From positions 698,539 to 740,240 of the forward strand of contig MU657177.1 in assembly GCA_026770575.1 (NCBI GenBank): a stretch of DNA of 41,702 nucleotides, read 5' to 3'. Positions 39,221 through 41,702 of the stretch are shown piece by piece. This DNA comes from Pelagophyceae sp. CCMP2097. Taxonomy: Eukaryota > Sar > Pelagophyceae. The position numbers were made by a program, and so were the translations under genes. Each line of letters begins with the position of its first letter. The stretch's first letter is position 1. The notes under the pieces are model-generated. The model ran no database searches. It saw only the letters and a program-made list of their open reading frames with translations, and was not told the DNA's origin.

Positions 39221-41001
39221 TCATACGGCGTGGATGCCGGCATTCTCGTCGACGGCGAGCTCGCAGCACTTGTTGGAGACGCAGCCCTTATTCGACCGCT
39301 CCTGGACCTGGATGGTTGCGTGCTCAATCCCGAGAGTCAAGCAGATCTGGTGCGCGTCGCGCAGCACGGCGTCGACGCTGCGCGACTGTTCGGCGTCGAG
39401 GCCCACGTGGACGCTCATCACCGGGTGGCCCGCGGTCAGCGCCCAGACGTGGAGGTCGTGGACGAAGCCGACGCCCGGGATGGCTCGGAGCGACGCCAGC
39501 AACCCGGGCACGTCGACGTCTTCGGGGGCGCCCATCAAGAGCGTCGCCAGCGTCGACTGGATCAGCTCGAAAGTCGTGTACAGCACGAGGCAGGCGAAGA
39601 TCAGCGTGCAGATGGGGTCCGCGATTTGCCAGTCCGGCCGGACCCAGATGATGGCTCCCGCGACGACGACCGAGACGGACTGGAGCAAGTCCCCCAGCAC
39701 GTGCAGGTAGGCAGCGTCGATGTTGATCTGGCCCGAACGGACCTTTGGCTTGCTCGGAACGTCGTCGTGGTCGTCGTGGTCGTCGTGAGACTCGCAAGAA
39801 TTTATGGCAGAGTAGCCAGAGGCCGACTTCTTCGCGGGGGCGGCGTGCGCGTGCGAGTGCGCATCCTTGGCAGGCTTGGAGGCGGCGTGGGCGTGCGAGT
39901 GCGCATCCTTGGCCGGCTTAGGCGCCGCCTTGCTCTCGTGCGCGTGGCCGTGGTCGTGGCCCGCGTGGTCGTGGCCATTCGCGCGGGGCGGCGAAGGCGT
40001 GCGCTTCGCCTCCGCCCAGACGTGGCCCGGCTGCGCCGAGGCCAGAGCAGTCGCCTGGGCCGCCGACTCGGGCGCGGGCGCCGAAGGCGAACCGTGGTCG
40101 CGCGACGGGCCGTGCGCGTGGACCGGCGAGTGCCCGTGGTCGTGGCCCTCGTGGCCGTCCTCGACGGACATCATCTCCGTCTTCTTCGTCTCCTTGTGCG
40201 CGTGGCCGTGGCAGTGGCCGTGGCCGTGTGAGTGGCCCCTGGCAAGCGCGTCTTCGCAAAGGGGGGCCGCCATTGGAAAGTCCTCTCAGCTGAAGTATTT
40301 TCCAACCTTCGCCCCCTCGCGGTCTTTCCATCCGAGGCCCTCTACGCACGCGCCGCCCTCGCCGCCGAGGACGTAAGCGAGGACGACGTTGACGAGGACG
40401 CCGAAGATGCCCAGCAGCATCATCGTGCGCCCGTGCACCGGCTTGGCCTAAGCAGAGTGTCGTCGGGCGCGCGTGGAAAGACCGCCCACCGGGTCGGCCC
40501 ATGAGGGATGCTTACCTCTCCGTGCGAGTAGAGGATGATGCGCGAGACGGCCTCCGAGACGAGCATGCCCGTCACCAGCCAGATCCCGAGCGTCGACGCC
40601 AGCGCCGAGAGCACCTAACAAGCGAGGCTGTGCCACTAAAACGACGGCGGTGCCCCCCCGAAAACAGTTCCGAGACGCGCCTCGATGCGCCCGAGGCCGT
40701 ACGTCATGCGCGCCGTCGGCAAACGTTCGCTGGCGTAGACGGCGCCCAGCGACGCGGCGAAGGAGACGGCGTCGGTCATCATGTGCGCCGCGTCGCCGAG
40801 CATGGCCAGCGAGCCTGATCGGGCGACATTTTACGCGCGTTAATGTGACAAAGTCCACAAAAGGCCCCAGTATCCACGCGGCGCCTAAAATCACTGGAGA
40901 AACGCACCCGCGAAGATGCCGGCGATGGTCTCGAGTATCATGAAGGCGCAGGTGAGGCCCAGCCCGATGCAGAGCTGCTGCTTGACCGACATGCGAGCCA
41001 T
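39221..41001 (-). CDS. zinc transporter, cation diffusion facilitator with His-rich loop (ZnT2/MTP1-like)
   Basis: Model: complement(39221..40238, 40350..40447, 40516..40614, 40681..40814, 40908..41001), 480 residues, in phase. Proton-coupled Zn2+ export from cytosol into vesicle or vacuole is expected. TM1 is in exon 1; TM2 has GDAAHMMTD (His42, Asp46); TM4 follows PVHGRTMMLL. Residues 143-300 form a His-rich loop (GHSHGHGHCHGHAH, twice KPAKDAHSHAHA). TM5 has HVLGD (321-325). The C-terminal domain is complete (VHDLHVWALTAGHPVMSVHV). Intron 2 seems to use a GC donor (GAG|GCGCGT), since only that restores the family motif R-x-E-V-L-x-A. The ATG at 41001 is chosen; a second lies three codons on. 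Confidence 0.9.
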
Positions 41002-41702
41002 TTCGCGAGTGCCTCAATGGCCGTCAAACGAGAGACCGGGCCGCCGCGGGAAGGTCCGAATCGGCCTGTCGGCGTCGGCGATGTGGCGGCCCGACCGGTG
41101 AACGTTCACGGAGGCGCCTGCAGTCTCGCGCGTCAGGGCCAGCACGATCTGACCTGATTTGCGACGCGCGTGCAAGTTCAAAATGCCTTCCTGAGTGCAA
41201 GATCCAGGCTCTTGCGCCTCCTCCGAAAACTTAACGGATGGATTGACGCCGTCGGACTCCAACACACTCCGACATTGGAAAGAGTTCGTCGCGTGCCTAC
41301 GAACCACCTTATGTGAAACCGACAGCGCCGCCCAAGCCCCGTGGACCGCGCGCCGCCAACTTCGAGGATTGCGCTTTTCCGTCCTGGCGGCCGTCCTCGC
41401 TCCGTAGCGCACCGTTTTCGCCGCGCATAGGCTCATGAGAACCGCGCCGCCGCCCTCCGCGCAGCCGCAACGGACCGCCGCCGAGCTGCGCCGCCGCTTG
41501 CGCCGCGCGCCAAGAAAACAATCTCCGCGCGCGAGTCAAACAATTTCCGTGATAGCCTATCCCAATTTCCGTGACCCAAAAATTGACACTCCGCGACCCG
41601 GCCACGGGTCCACAGACCGGCTACGGGATTTTTAGAACGCGCGTTGGTTACGACTCGGTCGGTCCTAGGGCGTGGTGCATCAAAGGTGGCGATAGCGCGT
41701 TA
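41002..41702. other. region upstream of the zinc transporter, no supported gene
   Basis: Minus-strand frames around 41014-41436 and 41309-41605 lack recognisable domains and overlap each other. The string caatttccgtga is repeated at about 41538 and 41563, with a related atttccgtga nearby. It probably contains the transporter promoter. Confidence 0.4.

Noticed and set aside
39134..40231. 365-codon plus-strand frame opposite the zinc transporter
   Set aside because: Arg/Val-rich complement of the His-rich loop and TM5-6; no independent support.

Overview
This window is nuclear DNA from a compact, GC-rich eukaryote, most likely a photosynthetic stramenopile. A pelagophyte of the Aureococcus type is my best guess; that is inference from style, not a database match. 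The grounds are four. Nearly every gene carries short spliceosomal introns (about 44-250 nt). A transketolase begins with a signal peptide followed by an F-containing cleavage motif (AGAFVAP), the bipartite plastid signal of algae with red-derived plastids. A second gene has a signal peptide plus a twin-arginine lumen signal. Finally, OPR/HPR-RAP proteins and MYND/Sel1, TIR and WD40 proteins occur together. Many splice donors read GTGCGT or GTGCGG, and at least three introns look like GC-AG introns. Exon models below were assembled by hand from reading frame, splice sites and family motifs.

Layout. 1-5651: a possible 3' end of a tRNA, then two tandem paralogues (+) with an N-terminal RRM, 11-13 copies of a 37-residue helical repeat and a C-terminal RAP domain, probably organellar RNA factors. 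5652-7508: sparse sequence with a small Cys/His-tailed ORF and a possible LINE relic. 7509-10020 (-): plastid transketolase in three exons. 10403-11578 (+): a MYND-RING-Sel1 gene interrupted by one in-frame TAG. 11812-14305 (-): a kinase fold lacking catalytic residues, fused to a receiver domain and carrying a one-base frameshift. 15024-15974 (+): METTL21-type methyltransferase. 16114-19299 (-): a TPX2-like microtubule protein with an internal segmental duplication.

20128-21581 (-): JMJD4-type JmjC hydroxylase. 21684-22865 (-): a Rossmann methyltransferase-like protein in five exons. 23009-23829 (+): a thylakoid-lumen protein. 24395-26637 (-): a TIR domain fused to a GDA1/CD39-like ATPase fold, the most unusual gene here. 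26893-28011 (+): a seven-blade WD40 gene with one in-frame TGA. 28370-29239 (-): a small lysine-rich protein. 29525-30996 (+): RING/TRAF-zinc-finger/SPRY protein. 31078-32101 (-): zinc-knuckle/CCCH/SR protein. 32370-34223 (+): FDXACB1-like protein (DUF2431 plus FDX-ACB). 34933-37644 (+): PARP-type zinc finger joined by a long disordered linker to a RING. 37809-38600 and 39221-41001 (-): two cation diffusion facilitators, one degenerate and one canonical with a His-rich loop.

The genes do not form a single pathway. The order is largely alternating, with several divergent pairs sharing 140-380 bp and convergent pairs separated by 80-360 bp. Two nonsense codons and one frameshift lie inside otherwise well-conserved domains. 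They are either young pseudogenes or assembly errors, and read-level checks would decide.
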